Part shown: positions 17,805 through 25,262 of the stretch, one piece after another
Layout of the letters: each line of letters opens with the position of its first letter
Numbering within the stretch: the first letter of the stretch is position 1
Assembly: GCF_004614195.1 (NCBI RefSeq)
Contig: NZ_SPUM01000136.1
Span: 1-49,203 of the forward strand
Reading direction: 5' to 3'
Origin: Massilia horti
GTDB lineage: Bacteria > Pseudomonadota > Gammaproteobacteria > Burkholderiales > Burkholderiaceae_D
DNA length: 49,203 nucleotides
Notes under the pieces: model-generated
Database searches by the model: none
The model's input: the letters and a program-made list of their open reading frames with translations, nothing else
What the model was told of the DNA's origin: nothing
Program-made: the position numbers and the translations under genes

Positions 17805-18062
17805 TCATGCCGCATCTCCAGCAACCCGCATCATGCCTTCCATTGTCTCGACGATTTCGTCGGCTATCTGCTGTGCCATCCACAGCATATTGCTCGGACC
17901 GTCGTCAGGTTGAATCAGAAGAAGGAGTTCCGCCAATTGGCGCGCGCGCATAAGCACATGGTCACTAGCATCGTCAGGGTCAACATGCATGTGGCCGTAC
18001 GGCGTGCGAGCGATGATGGTAGGCGCCGGCCGGGCTGGCGCGGCAGTCGTTCGGGCGCTCAT
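17805..18062 (-). CDS. Hypothetical small protein
   Basis: An 85-residue protein. The N-terminus is Ala/Pro-rich (MSARTTAAPARPAP). The C-terminal half is helical and acidic (ARQLAELLLLIQPDDG, then AQQIADEIVETMEGMM). Its C-terminal pattern, a helix starting ARxLA followed by IADxIE, echoes the upstream 113-residue protein, so the two may be related (inference). Its ATG overlaps the upstream gene's TGA by four bases, showing translational coupling. Function unknown. Confidence 0.6.
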   Translation of the reverse strand: MSARTTAAPARPAPTIIARTPYGHMHVDPDDASDHVLMRARQLAELLLLIQPDDGPSNMLWMAQQIADEIVETMEGMMRVAGDAA

Positions 18063-18400
18063 GCTGCACCGCCGTCCGCCGAGGGGGCCTGGACGGTGGC
18101 CGCCTGCCGACGTAGAAGGCTATCGTCGACGTAATTTGCGCCGACTTCCTCCGCTCTGGAATTGATACAGTTCTCAATGTCATCGGCAATGCTCCAAATA
18201 GCTGTCAGAGCGTTGGCAATGTCCTCATCTTTGCGAGGGCGTTTCGGCCCTTCCAGTGCGGCTAGTGCAAGCCTGGCGATGGATGAGATTTTGGAGAACC
18301 CACCTTGCGATAACGCATCCATGTCAATGACTGCACTTTTGAATTTCCTGATATCGCCGTGGACTGCGGAAGCGGATACTGCGGGTGTAGTGGTAGACAT
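18059..18400 (-). CDS. Hypothetical small protein
   Basis: A 113-residue, mostly helical protein. The N-terminus is Thr/Ala-rich (MSTTTPAVSASAVHGD). Central IARLALAALEGP leads into a helix containing ALTAIWSIADDIENCINS, and it ends with an Ala/Gln-rich tail. I recognise no family. AAGGAG lies six bases before the ATG on the minus strand. The long untranslated leader (18401-18550) holds a folded RNA resembling C4 antisense RNAs of phages. It is first in a minus-strand group with the 85- and 146-residue genes. Confidence 0.65.
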   Translation of the reverse strand: MSTTTPAVSASAVHGDIRKFKSAVIDMDALSQGGFSKISSIARLALAALEGPKRPRKDEDIANALTAIWSIADDIENCINSRAEEVGANYVDDSLLRRQAATVQAPSADGGAA

Positions 18401-18427
18401 AGTGCGCTCCTTGTTTGTTTGAGCCGC

Positions 18428-18530
18428 TACCCTCTAAGATTGGGAGGGGGTAAATGGCAGGGTTGGCGAACCGGCACGAAAGCACACCGGCATACCCGAA
18501 GGTATCCCTGCCACCACCGCCCATAGGGAA
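18428..18530 (-). ncRNA. Structured leader, candidate C4-type antisense RNA
   Basis: On the minus strand TGGCAGGG (18513-18506) pairs perfectly with CCCTGCCA (18462-18455). This stem encloses a tetraloop-type hairpin ATACC-TTCG-GGTAT (18505-18492) and two CCGG words that can pair (18490-18487, 18474-18471). A further hairpin CCCTC...GAGGG (18428-18452 region) follows before the start codon of the 113-residue gene. The layout and words such as GTTCGCCAACCCTGCC resemble the C4 antisense RNA family (phage P1/P7 immunity, P4 CI RNA). The assignment is from memory of that family and needs a covariance search. Confidence 0.45.
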
Positions 18531-18553
18531 CGAGCGAAGGCAAGCAAACACGT

Positions 18554-18575
18554 AAAAAAACCGCATTGCGCGGTT
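18554..18575 (-). terminator. Factor-independent terminator
   Basis: On the minus strand AACCGC, loop GCAAT, GCGGTT, then seven T residues. It would end the transcript coming from the broken HhH gene and its upstream neighbour, and it lies before the C4-like leader. Confidence 0.8.
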
Positions 18576-18690
18576 CGTGCGCTTTCGTTATTCAGGTCGC
18601 CAAACCTGTTCCCCTCTTTTTCGAGGACATATTTAGGATAGATCGCAAACGCCGGACGTCAAGCCGTTTTGCCAAGGAGGGACCTTCGTG

Positions 18691-19030
18691 CTAGGTCTTC
18701 ACAAGGTCCACTCGGTCCCCATCGCGGTTGCTGGTGATACTTGCACAAAGGTCACGTATTGCTCTTAACCTAGCGGGACCAATCCCCTTGATAGCTAATA
18801 GGGTCTTGTCGGATGCCGCCGCAATACGATTTGGGGTATTTAGACCAGGCGCCAGATTCATAAACGGCGGGAAAAATCTTTCGACAATCCCATCTATTCC
18901 ACCGTGCTGAACCAAAAACACGTGCCAGTTAGCACGGAAGCGCGTCTCGTAAGCATATTGATGCGATGTTCAATATTGCCGTTGACTTCAAGAATTTCTC
19001 GGACGGCAATTAAAAACAGTAATTACTCAT
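18691..19030 (-). pseudogene. Frameshifted helix-hairpin-helix protein gene
   Basis: The 3' part reads QHGGIDGIVERFFPPFMNL then LLAIKGIGPARLRAIRDLC, a clear helix-hairpin-helix motif as found in DNA-binding proteins. No normal start is in that frame: a TGA is 17 codons upstream of a GTG. The preceding bases code sensibly in another frame (IAVREILEVNGNIEHRIN), and that frame in turn follows a short ATG start (MSNYCF) overlapping the upstream gene's stop as ATGAGTAA. Adding one base in the T-run near 19013-19017 and one near 18965 would join all three into a protein of about 111 residues. Two frameshifts, or sequencing errors in short runs, are the likely explanation. A terminator lies downstream. 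Confidence 0.45.
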
Positions 19031-19379
19031 CTGCAAATATGGGGCCGATGTCTGAGGCTACGGTGTGAGGCTGGGCTAGGCCAGCATCAAGCCGCTTGAA
19101 GAACTGGATTTCTTCATCGGTGCTATTGGGACCAGCCGCGACTTCCTCAAAACTCTTTAGCACTGTTATCCAGATGCCTTCCCAACGTTCTCGCACGACT
19201 TGCGGTGCCGCCATGGTTCTGTCAGTATGAATTTCCCCGTGCCGCAACAACACTCGTAGCGGTGTACGCAGCTGCATAGTGGCGCTGAATTGGAGGCCAC
19301 GAATAATGTCCGAGTTGCCCCACGCGGACAGAGGGAGGTCTTGATTGCGCCCGCCCCCGTGCTTGACGCACGCCAACAT
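19023..19379 (-). CDS. Hypothetical protein
   Basis: A 118-residue soluble protein without a recognised family. Notable segments are CVKHGGGRNQDLPLSAWGNS near the N-terminus, QLRTPLRVLLRHGEIH in the middle, and an acidic end (DIGPIFADE). ATG 19379 is chosen over a TTG seven codons upstream; AAGGA lies about ten bases before it. Its stop overlaps the start of the broken HhH gene, so the two form a minus-strand operon, divergent from hcp. Confidence 0.5.
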   Translation of the reverse strand: MLACVKHGGGRNQDLPLSAWGNSDIIRGLQFSATMQLRTPLRVLLRHGEIHTDRTMAAPQVVRERWEGIWITVLKSFEEVAAGPNSTDEEIQFFKRLDAGLAQPHTVASDIGPIFADE

Positions 19380-19434
19380 CCTCTGATGCTTCCTTGGCAA
19401 TAATTGCCATACAGTTCACACATCAGGAGGAATC

Positions 19435-19926
19435 ATGGCAAGCGACGTCTATCTGCAAATTGAAGGGATCAAGGGAGAGTCCATGGATGAGAAGCACAAG
19501 GACTCGATCGAGGTGATTTCGGTTACGTGGGGGAACGAACAACCGACAGCCGGCCCGGTCTCCACCTCAGGCGGACATACGATCGGAAGGGCGTCATTCG
19601 ACCCAGTACATTTTACCAAACTGGTTGACCTTGCCTCGCCTAAGTTGATGGAACTGGTGGCTCAGGGCAGGACGATCCCGAAGGCTACCCTGAAATTCAT
19701 GCGCGCCGACGGCGCCAACCGGATTAAATATTACGAACTGACGTTGTGCAACGTGCTTGTGTCGTCGAACAAAAAGAGCTTTTCCGGATCGGGCCTCTTG
19801 GTCGAGCAGTTCACGTTGCACTACTCGAAGATTCTGGAGACGTACACCCAGCAGAAAATCGGTGGCGGCGCTGGCGGGAACACGATGGGCGGCTGGGATC
19901 TCGCCTCCAACAAGACGGCGGCGTAG
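19435..19926 (+). CDS. hcp: Hcp family type VI secretion tube protein
   Basis: A 163-residue Hcp (TssD) protein. Hexameric Hcp rings stack into the tube fired by type VI secretion systems and can carry small effectors in their lumen. Family features: MASDVYLQIEGIKGES start, DSIEVISVTWG, HFTKLVDLASPKL, ATLKFMRADG and YYELTLCNVLVSS. The C-terminus ends with a Gly-rich segment (GGGAGGNTMGG). AGGAGG lies close to the ATG. No baseplate, sheath or ATPase genes are in the window, so this is an orphan Hcp next to an effector/immunity pair. Confidence 0.93.
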   Translation: MASDVYLQIEGIKGESMDEKHKDSIEVISVTWGNEQPTAGPVSTSGGHTIGRASFDPVHFTKLVDLASPKLMELVAQGRTIPKATLKFMRADGANRIKYYELTLCNVLVSSNKKSFSGSGLLVEQFTLHYSKILETYTQQKIGGGAGGNTMGGWDLASNKTAA

Positions 19927-19928
19927 TT

Positions 19929-20291
19929 ATGCGAAACCGAACCTTGATCTTTGGTCTGCTGGTTGTTGTCGGCGGGTATGCGGCCGGGGCTGGCAAGACA
20001 ATCCTATTCCCCCCACAACTGTCCAGCACCGATTTCGTCCGGCAATGGCGGGGCGCGCCCGGATTCCCCGCCGACTGGCCTCCACGAGTGCAGGGTGATA
20101 AGGCGTACGCGGAGGGCTATCTGGCCGCCGTGGTGGATTTGACCCAAGGCACTAAGTGGTGCTCGCCTGCACAAATGGAGCCAGGGGAGCGCGACGACCG
20201 CGTGATCTATGCGGTGGAAAAATCGCCAACGAATACCAACGCGGCGAAGGCACTCCTCGACCAGTACGTCGCCCGCTTTCCCTGCCAATAG
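19929..20291 (+). CDS. Tai4/Rap1a-like immunity protein
   Basis: A 120-residue protein with an N-terminal hydrophobic signal (residues about 6-22, LIFGLLVVVGGYAAGAG) and a mature domain. The domain has AYAEGYLAAVVD, a Cys in GTKWCSP, a helical C-terminal half and a final Cys (RFPCQ). This pattern fits the Rap1a/Tai family, periplasmic inhibitors that bind and neutralise type VI amidase effectors. It starts two bases after the hcp stop and ends nine bases before the amidase gene, so the three are one operon. The family call is from pattern and context. Confidence 0.75.
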   Translation: MRNRTLIFGLLVVVGGYAAGAGKTILFPPQLSSTDFVRQWRGAPGFPADWPPRVQGDKAYAEGYLAAVVDLTQGTKWCSPAQMEPGERDDRVIYAVEKSPTNTNAAKALLDQYVARFPCQ

Positions 20292-20300
20292 GAGTCCGCC

Positions 20301-20801
20301 ATGTTGAAACTTCAGTTCAACGTACTCGCGGCCAATTACCCACAACGTGATCTCGTGCCAACCCGTGAACTGTTCCGCGAGATCGGCTGGGACGATCTAA
20401 TACGCGACCCCAAGTACGAGAACACCTGCGCTACGAGGGTGAGTCTCGCGCTGATCAAGTCGGGCGTCATCATTCCAGATGCACGAATGCCAATTCGCAA
20501 GGGGCCGTTCAAAAACCATCGGATCGAGCCCGGGCAGGAAAAGCTATCCCATATCCTCGCGCGCAGCTCGATGCTTGGCCCGCCGGAGAAGCACAAGAAC
20601 GATAGGGGCCAAGCATTTGGTGAGATTGGCGACCGTCGCGGGGTGGTGTCATTCTTCCACCTGATCCCCGGCTTGTACGAGGGCGGGCACATCGACATCG
20701 TGTCGCCGCAGTTTCAGCGAGCAAACAAGCCTTCAGAAAGCCGCTGCGGCACGGCCTGTCACTGGACGTCGGGAGAGGTCTGGTTTTGGCCGTTCCAGTA
20801 G
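20301..20801 (+). CDS. Type VI secretion amidase effector, Tae4-like
   Basis: A 166-residue peptidoglycan amidase of the Tae4 family, which cleaves the peptide stem of target-cell peptidoglycan. Candidate catalytic residues are Cys43 in YENTCATRVSLAL and His130 in GGHIDIV, with Asp132 or a later acidic residue completing the site. Cys149 and Cys153 near the C-terminus (CGTACHW) can form the family disulfide, and the end GEVWFWPFQ is typical. No signal peptide is present, as expected for delivery by Hcp. AGGAG lies seven bases before the ATG. Cotranscribed with hcp and the immunity gene. Confidence 0.88.
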   Translation: MLKLQFNVLAANYPQRDLVPTRELFREIGWDDLIRDPKYENTCATRVSLALIKSGVIIPDARMPIRKGPFKNHRIEPGQEKLSHILARSSMLGPPEKHKNDRGQAFGEIGDRRGVVSFFHLIPGLYEGGHIDIVSPQFQRANKPSESRCGTACHWTSGEVWFWPFQ

Positions 20802-20818
20802 CACCGAGCCGAGCAAGC

Positions 20819-20842
20819 AAAAAGGCGGCAATGCCGCCTTTT
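20819..20842. terminator. Bidirectional terminator after the type VI cassette
   Basis: A-run, GGCGGC, loop AAT, GCCGCC, T-run. The symmetrical A and T runs allow it to stop both the plus-strand cassette and the minus-strand oxidoreductase gene. Confidence 0.85.
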
Positions 20843-20885
20843 CGTCTCGCAAGTGATCACTTTTCGTGTGTTTGCGCTTCGCCCG

Positions 20886-21860
20886 CTATGGAACGATCAC
20901 CACCTTGCCGACCACCTTCCGCTCGGCCATGTCATCAAGCGCCTGTGCCGTCTCCGCCAACGGATAGCGCTTCGATACCAGCGGCTTGAGCTTGCCCTTC
21001 TCCATCCACTCCAGCATCTGCTGCATCGCCGCCAAATTCGCTTGCGGTTCCTTGCGCACGAAGTCGCCCCAGAACACGCCCACCACCGACGCGCCCTTGA
21101 GCAGCATCAGGTTCCATGGCAATTTCGGAATCTCGCCCGCCGCAAAGCCGACCACCAGATGCCGCCCGCGCCACGCGATCGAGCGCAGCGCCGGTTCGCT
21201 GTACGGCCCGCCCACTGGGTCGTAAATCACGTCCGGTCCCTTGCCGTCGGTGGCCGCCTTGATCGCCTCCCGCAAATCTTCCTTGTCGTAATTGATCGTC
21301 GCGTCGGCGCCATGCGCGCGGCACACCGCCAGCTTTTCATCGCTTGACGCCGCCGCGATCACGCGCGCGCCCAGCAGCTTGCCGATCTCGATTGCGGCCA
21401 GTCCCACGCCGCCCGCCGCGCCCAGAACCAGCATGGTTTCGCCGGCCTTGAGCGCGCCACGGTCCACCACCGCGTGGTGCGAGGTGCCGTAGGTGAGGGT
21501 GATCGCGGCCGCGGTGTCGAAGTCCATGCCGGGCGGGATCGGCAGCAGCGCATCGGCGGGGGCCAGCGCCTGTTCGGCAAACGCGCCGGTGCGGGTGAAC
21601 CCGATGACGCGCTGGCCAATGGCCACGCTGGTCACGCCTTCACCCACCGCGCGCACCACGCCGGCAAACTCGTTGCCGGGAGTGAAGGGCAACGCCGGGC
21701 GCACCTGGTATTTTCCCTGCACTGTCAGCACGTCCGGGAAATTGACGCCCGCTGCCTTCACGTCGACCAATGCTTGTCCCGGTCCCGGCTGCAGGTCCGG
21801 CAGGTCTTCGATTTGCAACGTGCCCGGTGGTCCCCAGGCATGGCATCGTACAGCTTTCAT
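20886..21860 (-). CDS. NADPH:quinone oxidoreductase family protein
   Basis: A 324-residue zinc-independent medium-chain reductase of the quinone oxidoreductase type. The N-terminal GroES-like domain has AGVNFPDVLTVQGKY and LPFTPGNEFAGVV, with no catalytic-zinc Cys/His set. The nucleotide-binding domain has LVLGAAGGVGLAA near residue 145 and ARVIAAASSDEKL. It probably reduces quinones or enones with NADPH. AGGAG lies five bases before the ATG. It stands alone and is divergent from the TIR cassette across 180 bases, in which I see only the start signals and no clear promoter. Confidence 0.92.
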   Translation of the reverse strand: MKAVRCHAWGPPGTLQIEDLPDLQPGPGQALVDVKAAGVNFPDVLTVQGKYQVRPALPFTPGNEFAGVVRAVGEGVTSVAIGQRVIGFTRTGAFAEQALAPADALLPIPPGMDFDTAAAITLTYGTSHHAVVDRGALKAGETMLVLGAAGGVGLAAIEIGKLLGARVIAAASSDEKLAVCRAHGADATINYDKEDLREAIKAATDGKGPDVIYDPVGGPYSEPALRSIAWRGRHLVVGFAAGEIPKLPWNLMLLKGASVVGVFWGDFVRKEPQANLAAMQQMLEWMEKGKLKPLVSKRYPLAETAQALDDMAERKVVGKVVIVP

Positions 21861-22040
21861 TACTTCTCCTGTTCAATTAATTCACGTCCTTTGGCACAAA
21901 AACGTGCACCAAAGAATGGGCATTCTCGCGATATGGCCGAGGTCGCCAATCGTTTTGTGCGACCGCAAAATGGCTGAGGTAGCCCTTGTTAGAGTCATGG
22001 ATGCGAGAACACGCCAGTTAGCACAATTGTAAATGGGGGG

Positions 22041-22655
22041 ATGGCGATGGCGATTCGTTACGGCTGTTTCTTCAGTTACGCGCATGGCCGGCACGAGCTC
22101 ATGAACAGGTTCAAGAACACGCTTGCCGATGCGTTGCGCTGCTATCTCGAGCCGTATTTCGACAACGAGGACGAACTGTTCATCGATACTGAACAGCTTG
22201 GCGGAGGGGACGACCTGGACCGCAAGATCGCGCGCGCCATGTGCGAGAGCGTGTGCATGATCCTGATCTACACCCCCAAGTACGAGGCCCACGCCTACAC
22301 CCGGCGTGAGTATGCCGCCATGCGGCTGCTGGAGGAAGAGCGCAGCAAGTGGTACACCCTGCCCAGCCACCTGATCATCCCGGTCGTGATGACCCAGCAC
22401 CCGCACAAGCTGCCGCCGCAGATCACCGGCGCCAGCCTCTATGTCGACTTCTCGCATTACACCATGGCGACGCCTGACCTGAAGTCGAATCCCGATTTTT
22501 TGCCCGACATCGAGAAGATGGTCAAGCGGATCGCGACGCACTACCAGTACCAGAAGATGTACATGCCCTCTGAGCACGATTGCAACCAATTCGTGCTTCC
22601 CGCGGTCCCATCGGAATGGCGCGATATCCCGGATATAACTTTCCCAAAAATATGA
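22041..22655 (+). CDS. TIR-domain protein
   Basis: A 204-residue protein whose first ~130 residues form a TIR-like domain. It has a first strand YGCFFSYAHG (7-16), FIDTEQLGGGDDLDRKI (47-63), CMILIYTPKYEAHAYTRREY (72-91) and a strand HLIIPVVM. Glu90 in YTRRE sits where NAD-cleaving TIR enzymes have their catalytic Glu (SxWCxxE region). The remainder has a short helical and proline-containing tail ending DITFPKI. Bacterial TIR proteins of this size act as NADase effectors or scaffolds in antiphage and signalling systems. ATG 22041 or 22047 can start it, with a G-run as ribosome binding site. Its stop overlaps an ATG of the next gene (ATGA). Confidence 0.8.
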   Translation: MAMAIRYGCFFSYAHGRHELMNRFKNTLADALRCYLEPYFDNEDELFIDTEQLGGGDDLDRKIARAMCESVCMILIYTPKYEAHAYTRREYAAMRLLEEERSKWYTLPSHLIIPVVMTQHPHKLPPQITGASLYVDFSHYTMATPDLKSNPDFLPDIEKMVKRIATHYQYQKMYMPSEHDCNQFVLPAVPSEWRDIPDITFPKI

Positions 22656-22663
22656 GGAGCAAA

Positions 22664-25120
22664 ATGGAAATCGATCGCATTACGCTTCCGCCGATTACCG
22701 CACCTGGCGAGGTCACGACCTTCTATTCTTTCGAAAGTAGCACCGCGCGCAGCGTCGCGCTGTCAAACATGGCCGTTCTGCTGTCCGGGCGCCAGAACGC
22801 CACCGTCCCGGTCCTGATGATCGACTGGGATACCGAATCGCCCGGGCTGCACCATTACTTCGAGGCGCGCCATGACAGGCATGGCGACGGCCAGGACCGT
22901 CCGGTCCATGAGGCGCACGATGCCGGCCGTCCGGGCCTGTTGGAATATTTCGAGGCCTGCCGCGACCAGCTGCAAAGCCTGGGGCGCTCGCCGGCTGCCG
23001 CCAACGACGACGAACTGGCGCGGCTGGTGCTGGAAGCGATCGATTGGGAAGCCTATGTCGAGCGCGTCGACGAGAGCCGGCCCCTGTACCTGATGCGAGC
23101 CGGCCGCTTTGACGACACCTACGGCGAACGCGCGGCGGCGATGGACTGGAACGCGCTGTTCGCCGCCTGTCCGGCGCTGTACCGCTGCTTTGCCGAGCAG
23201 ATGGCGCGCCATTTCCGCCACGTGCTGATCGATTGCCGCAGCGGGCGCTCGGCGGCGGTCAGCGTCTGCACCGCTTTATTGCCGCGCAAGCTGGTGGCGC
23301 TGTTTACGCCCAGCCAGCGCAGCCTGGATGGGCTGGCCGGCGTGGTCAGGCGTGCTATCGAATACCGCGTCAGCCATGAGGACGAGCAGCGCCCGCTGCT
23401 GGTGTACCCGCTGCCCTGCGCGATCGACAGCGCGGACTGCGAGCGGCGCCAGCAGTGGCGGCGCGGCGACGCGCACAAGGGCGTGCCCGGCTACCAGGCC
23501 GCGCTCGAACGGCTGCTGCGCGCGTGTTACGGCATGTCCCAGCTGTCGCTCGACAGCTATCTGGACGAGGTCCAGCTGCAGCAGGCCAACGCCATGTCCA
23601 GCGGCGAGCACCTGGCGATAGCAAGCGAGCGCGATGGCGACCGCTTCTCGCTCACGCGCACCTTCTCGATCCTGCTCGACTGGGTGGCTGGCGGTTATTT
23701 TCCGTGGCAGTCGCATGCCGAGATACAGCTGCTCGACGCCATCTCGGCGGCGCGTGCGGCGGCCGGCGACAGCATCTCGACCGCGGTGTCGGTGCCGCTG
23801 GCGCGCGACCTTGTGCGGTTGGGCGAGCTGTACCGCAGCCAGGGCCATGCGCGCCAGGCCCAGGCCTGTTTCGAGGAAAGCACGGCCCTGCGCCAGCGCC
23901 TGCTGGGCGATGAGCATGCCGACACCCGCGCCAGCCGCAGTGCGCTGGCGGCACTGCTGCGCCAGAGCGACAAGCTGCACGAGGCCAAATTTTTGTACGA
24001 ACTGCTGGTGGAAGACTGCGAGCGTCTCGCCGGCGCGGACCACCCGGAAACGCTGTCGGCGCGCTCCGGCCTAGCGGCGACGTTGTCGCAATTGGGGGAG
24101 TTCGATGGCGCGCTGGCGCTGCACGAACAGGTCACCAGCGCCTGCGAGCGGCGCCTGGGCCCCGGCCACATGGCGACCCTGAACAGCCTGGCCGGGCAGG
24201 CCGAGACCCTGACCCGCCAGGGCGAGCGCAGCCGCGCGCGCATGGTCTACGAGCGCGTGCTCGAAGGGCGCCAGCGCCTGCTCGGCACCGAGCACGAGGA
24301 CACGCTGCGCTGCACCCAGCAACTGGCCGCGCTGTTGTGCGAGATGGGCGACCTGAACAATGCGCGCAAGCTGCAGGAAACGGTGGTGCGCGCCCGCGAA
24401 CGGCATGCCGGAGTCGACGCCGCGCAAACGCTGCAGGCGCGCGAAACGCTGGCCGAAATCCTGGCCGCACAGGGCGACCTGGCAGCCGTGCGCAGCATGC
24501 AGGAGTCGCTGGCGCGTGCGCGCGAGCGGCGTCTTGGCTCGGAACATCCGGAAACCCTCTCCATCCAGTTGCGCCTGGCGTCCACGCTCGGCCAGCAGGG
24601 CGAGCTGGAGGCGGCGCGCCGGCTGCAGCAGCACGTGGTCAACCTCCACGAGCGGATCCACGGCCACGAGGACATGGAGACCCTGCGCAGCAAGAAGGCG
24701 CTGGCGGCGACCCTGTCGAGCCAGGGCAACAGCCAGGCGGCGCGCAAGCTCGAGGAAAGCGTGCAGCAGGTCAGCAACCGGTTATTGAACATCCGGGCGA
24801 TGTCGTCCGGGCCGCACGACTCGCTGGCCGCGGTGCCGACGTCCAGGAGTCCGCTGTCCGACCTGCGCGATCCGGCGCTGCAGCCCGATACCCTGGACTT
24901 CAAGTTGGCCCAACTGCAAAAGTTGATCGACAACCGCAGCTCGCGTGAGGCGCGGGCATTGGCCGACAGCCTGCGCAAGACGATCCTGCGTCCCAGCGTG
25001 GCGCATCCGCTGCGGCGGCGTGGGGTGGCGATGATCAAGCAGGTCTACCAGCAGGATGGTGACCTGGATGCGTTGCTCGCGTTCACCCAGGACGAGGCTT
25101 CCCGCCTGAAGGCGTACTGA
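22664..25120 (+). CDS. KGGVGR-type pseudo-ATPase with TPR repeats
   Basis: An 818-residue protein partnered with the TIR gene. Residues 16-66 align with the KGGVGR-variant ParA/MinD-like ATPases. FYSFESSTARS (20-30) stands where FYSYKGGTGRT is usual, so the P-loop Lys and three glycines are gone. IDWDTESPGLHHYF (53-66) keeps the family Walker-A-prime/B region. HVLIDCRSGRSA (about 186-197) and LVALFTPSQRSLDG (about 204-217) match the family's second half. A linker follows, then about eight kinesin-light-chain-type TPRs of 42 residues (about 375-712, with ETL at the same place in each), and a helical C-terminus. ATG 22664 is chosen for GAGGAG four bases upstream; ATG 22652 would overlap the TIR stop. 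The ATPase is probably inactive (inference). Confidence 0.8.
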   Translation: MEIDRITLPPITAPGEVTTFYSFESSTARSVALSNMAVLLSGRQNATVPVLMIDWDTESPGLHHYFEARHDRHGDGQDRPVHEAHDAGRPGLLEYFEACRDQLQSLGRSPAAANDDELARLVLEAIDWEAYVERVDESRPLYLMRAGRFDDTYGERAAAMDWNALFAACPALYRCFAEQMARHFRHVLIDCRSGRSAAVSVCTALLPRKLVALFTPSQRSLDGLAGVVRRAIEYRVSHEDEQRPLLVYPLPCAIDSADCERRQQWRRGDAHKGVPGYQAALERLLRACYGMSQLSLDSYLDEVQLQQANAMSSGEHLAIASERDGDRFSLTRTFSILLDWVAGGYFPWQSHAEIQLLDAISAARAAAGDSISTAVSVPLARDLVRLGELYRSQGHARQAQACFEESTALRQRLLGDEHADTRASRSALAALLRQSDKLHEAKFLYELLVEDCERLAGADHPETLSARSGLAATLSQLGEFDGALALHEQVTSACERRLGPGHMATLNSLAGQAETLTRQGERSRARMVYERVLEGRQRLLGTEHEDTLRCTQQLAALLCEMGDLNNARKLQETVVRARERHAGVDAAQTLQARETLAEILAAQGDLAAVRSMQESLARARERRLGSEHPETLSIQLRLASTLGQQGELEAARRLQQHVVNLHERIHGHEDMETLRSKKALAATLSSQGNSQAARKLEESVQQVSNRLLNIRAMSSGPHDSLAAVPTSRSPLSDLRDPALQPDTLDFKLAQLQKLIDNRSSREARALADSLRKTILRPSVAHPLRRRGVAMIKQVYQQDGDLDALLAFTQDEASRLKAY

Positions 25121-25262
25121 TCCAGGCATCCGGGGCAAGCCATTGACAGTGCGATAACCCTCGGCCAGCCAGGCGCCTCGCCGGCCGGGCTCGGCCCCGC
25201 CGCCAAGAATTAATCTGGCGGCAGGTGATCGATGCGACGTTGCTTCGGGTAAAATCGCGTTC

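Noticed and set aside
18324..18566. An 80-codon minus-strand frame upstream of the 113-residue gene
   Set aside because: It covers the structured leader and the terminator and overlaps the start of a better supported gene; the C4-like RNA explains the region better.
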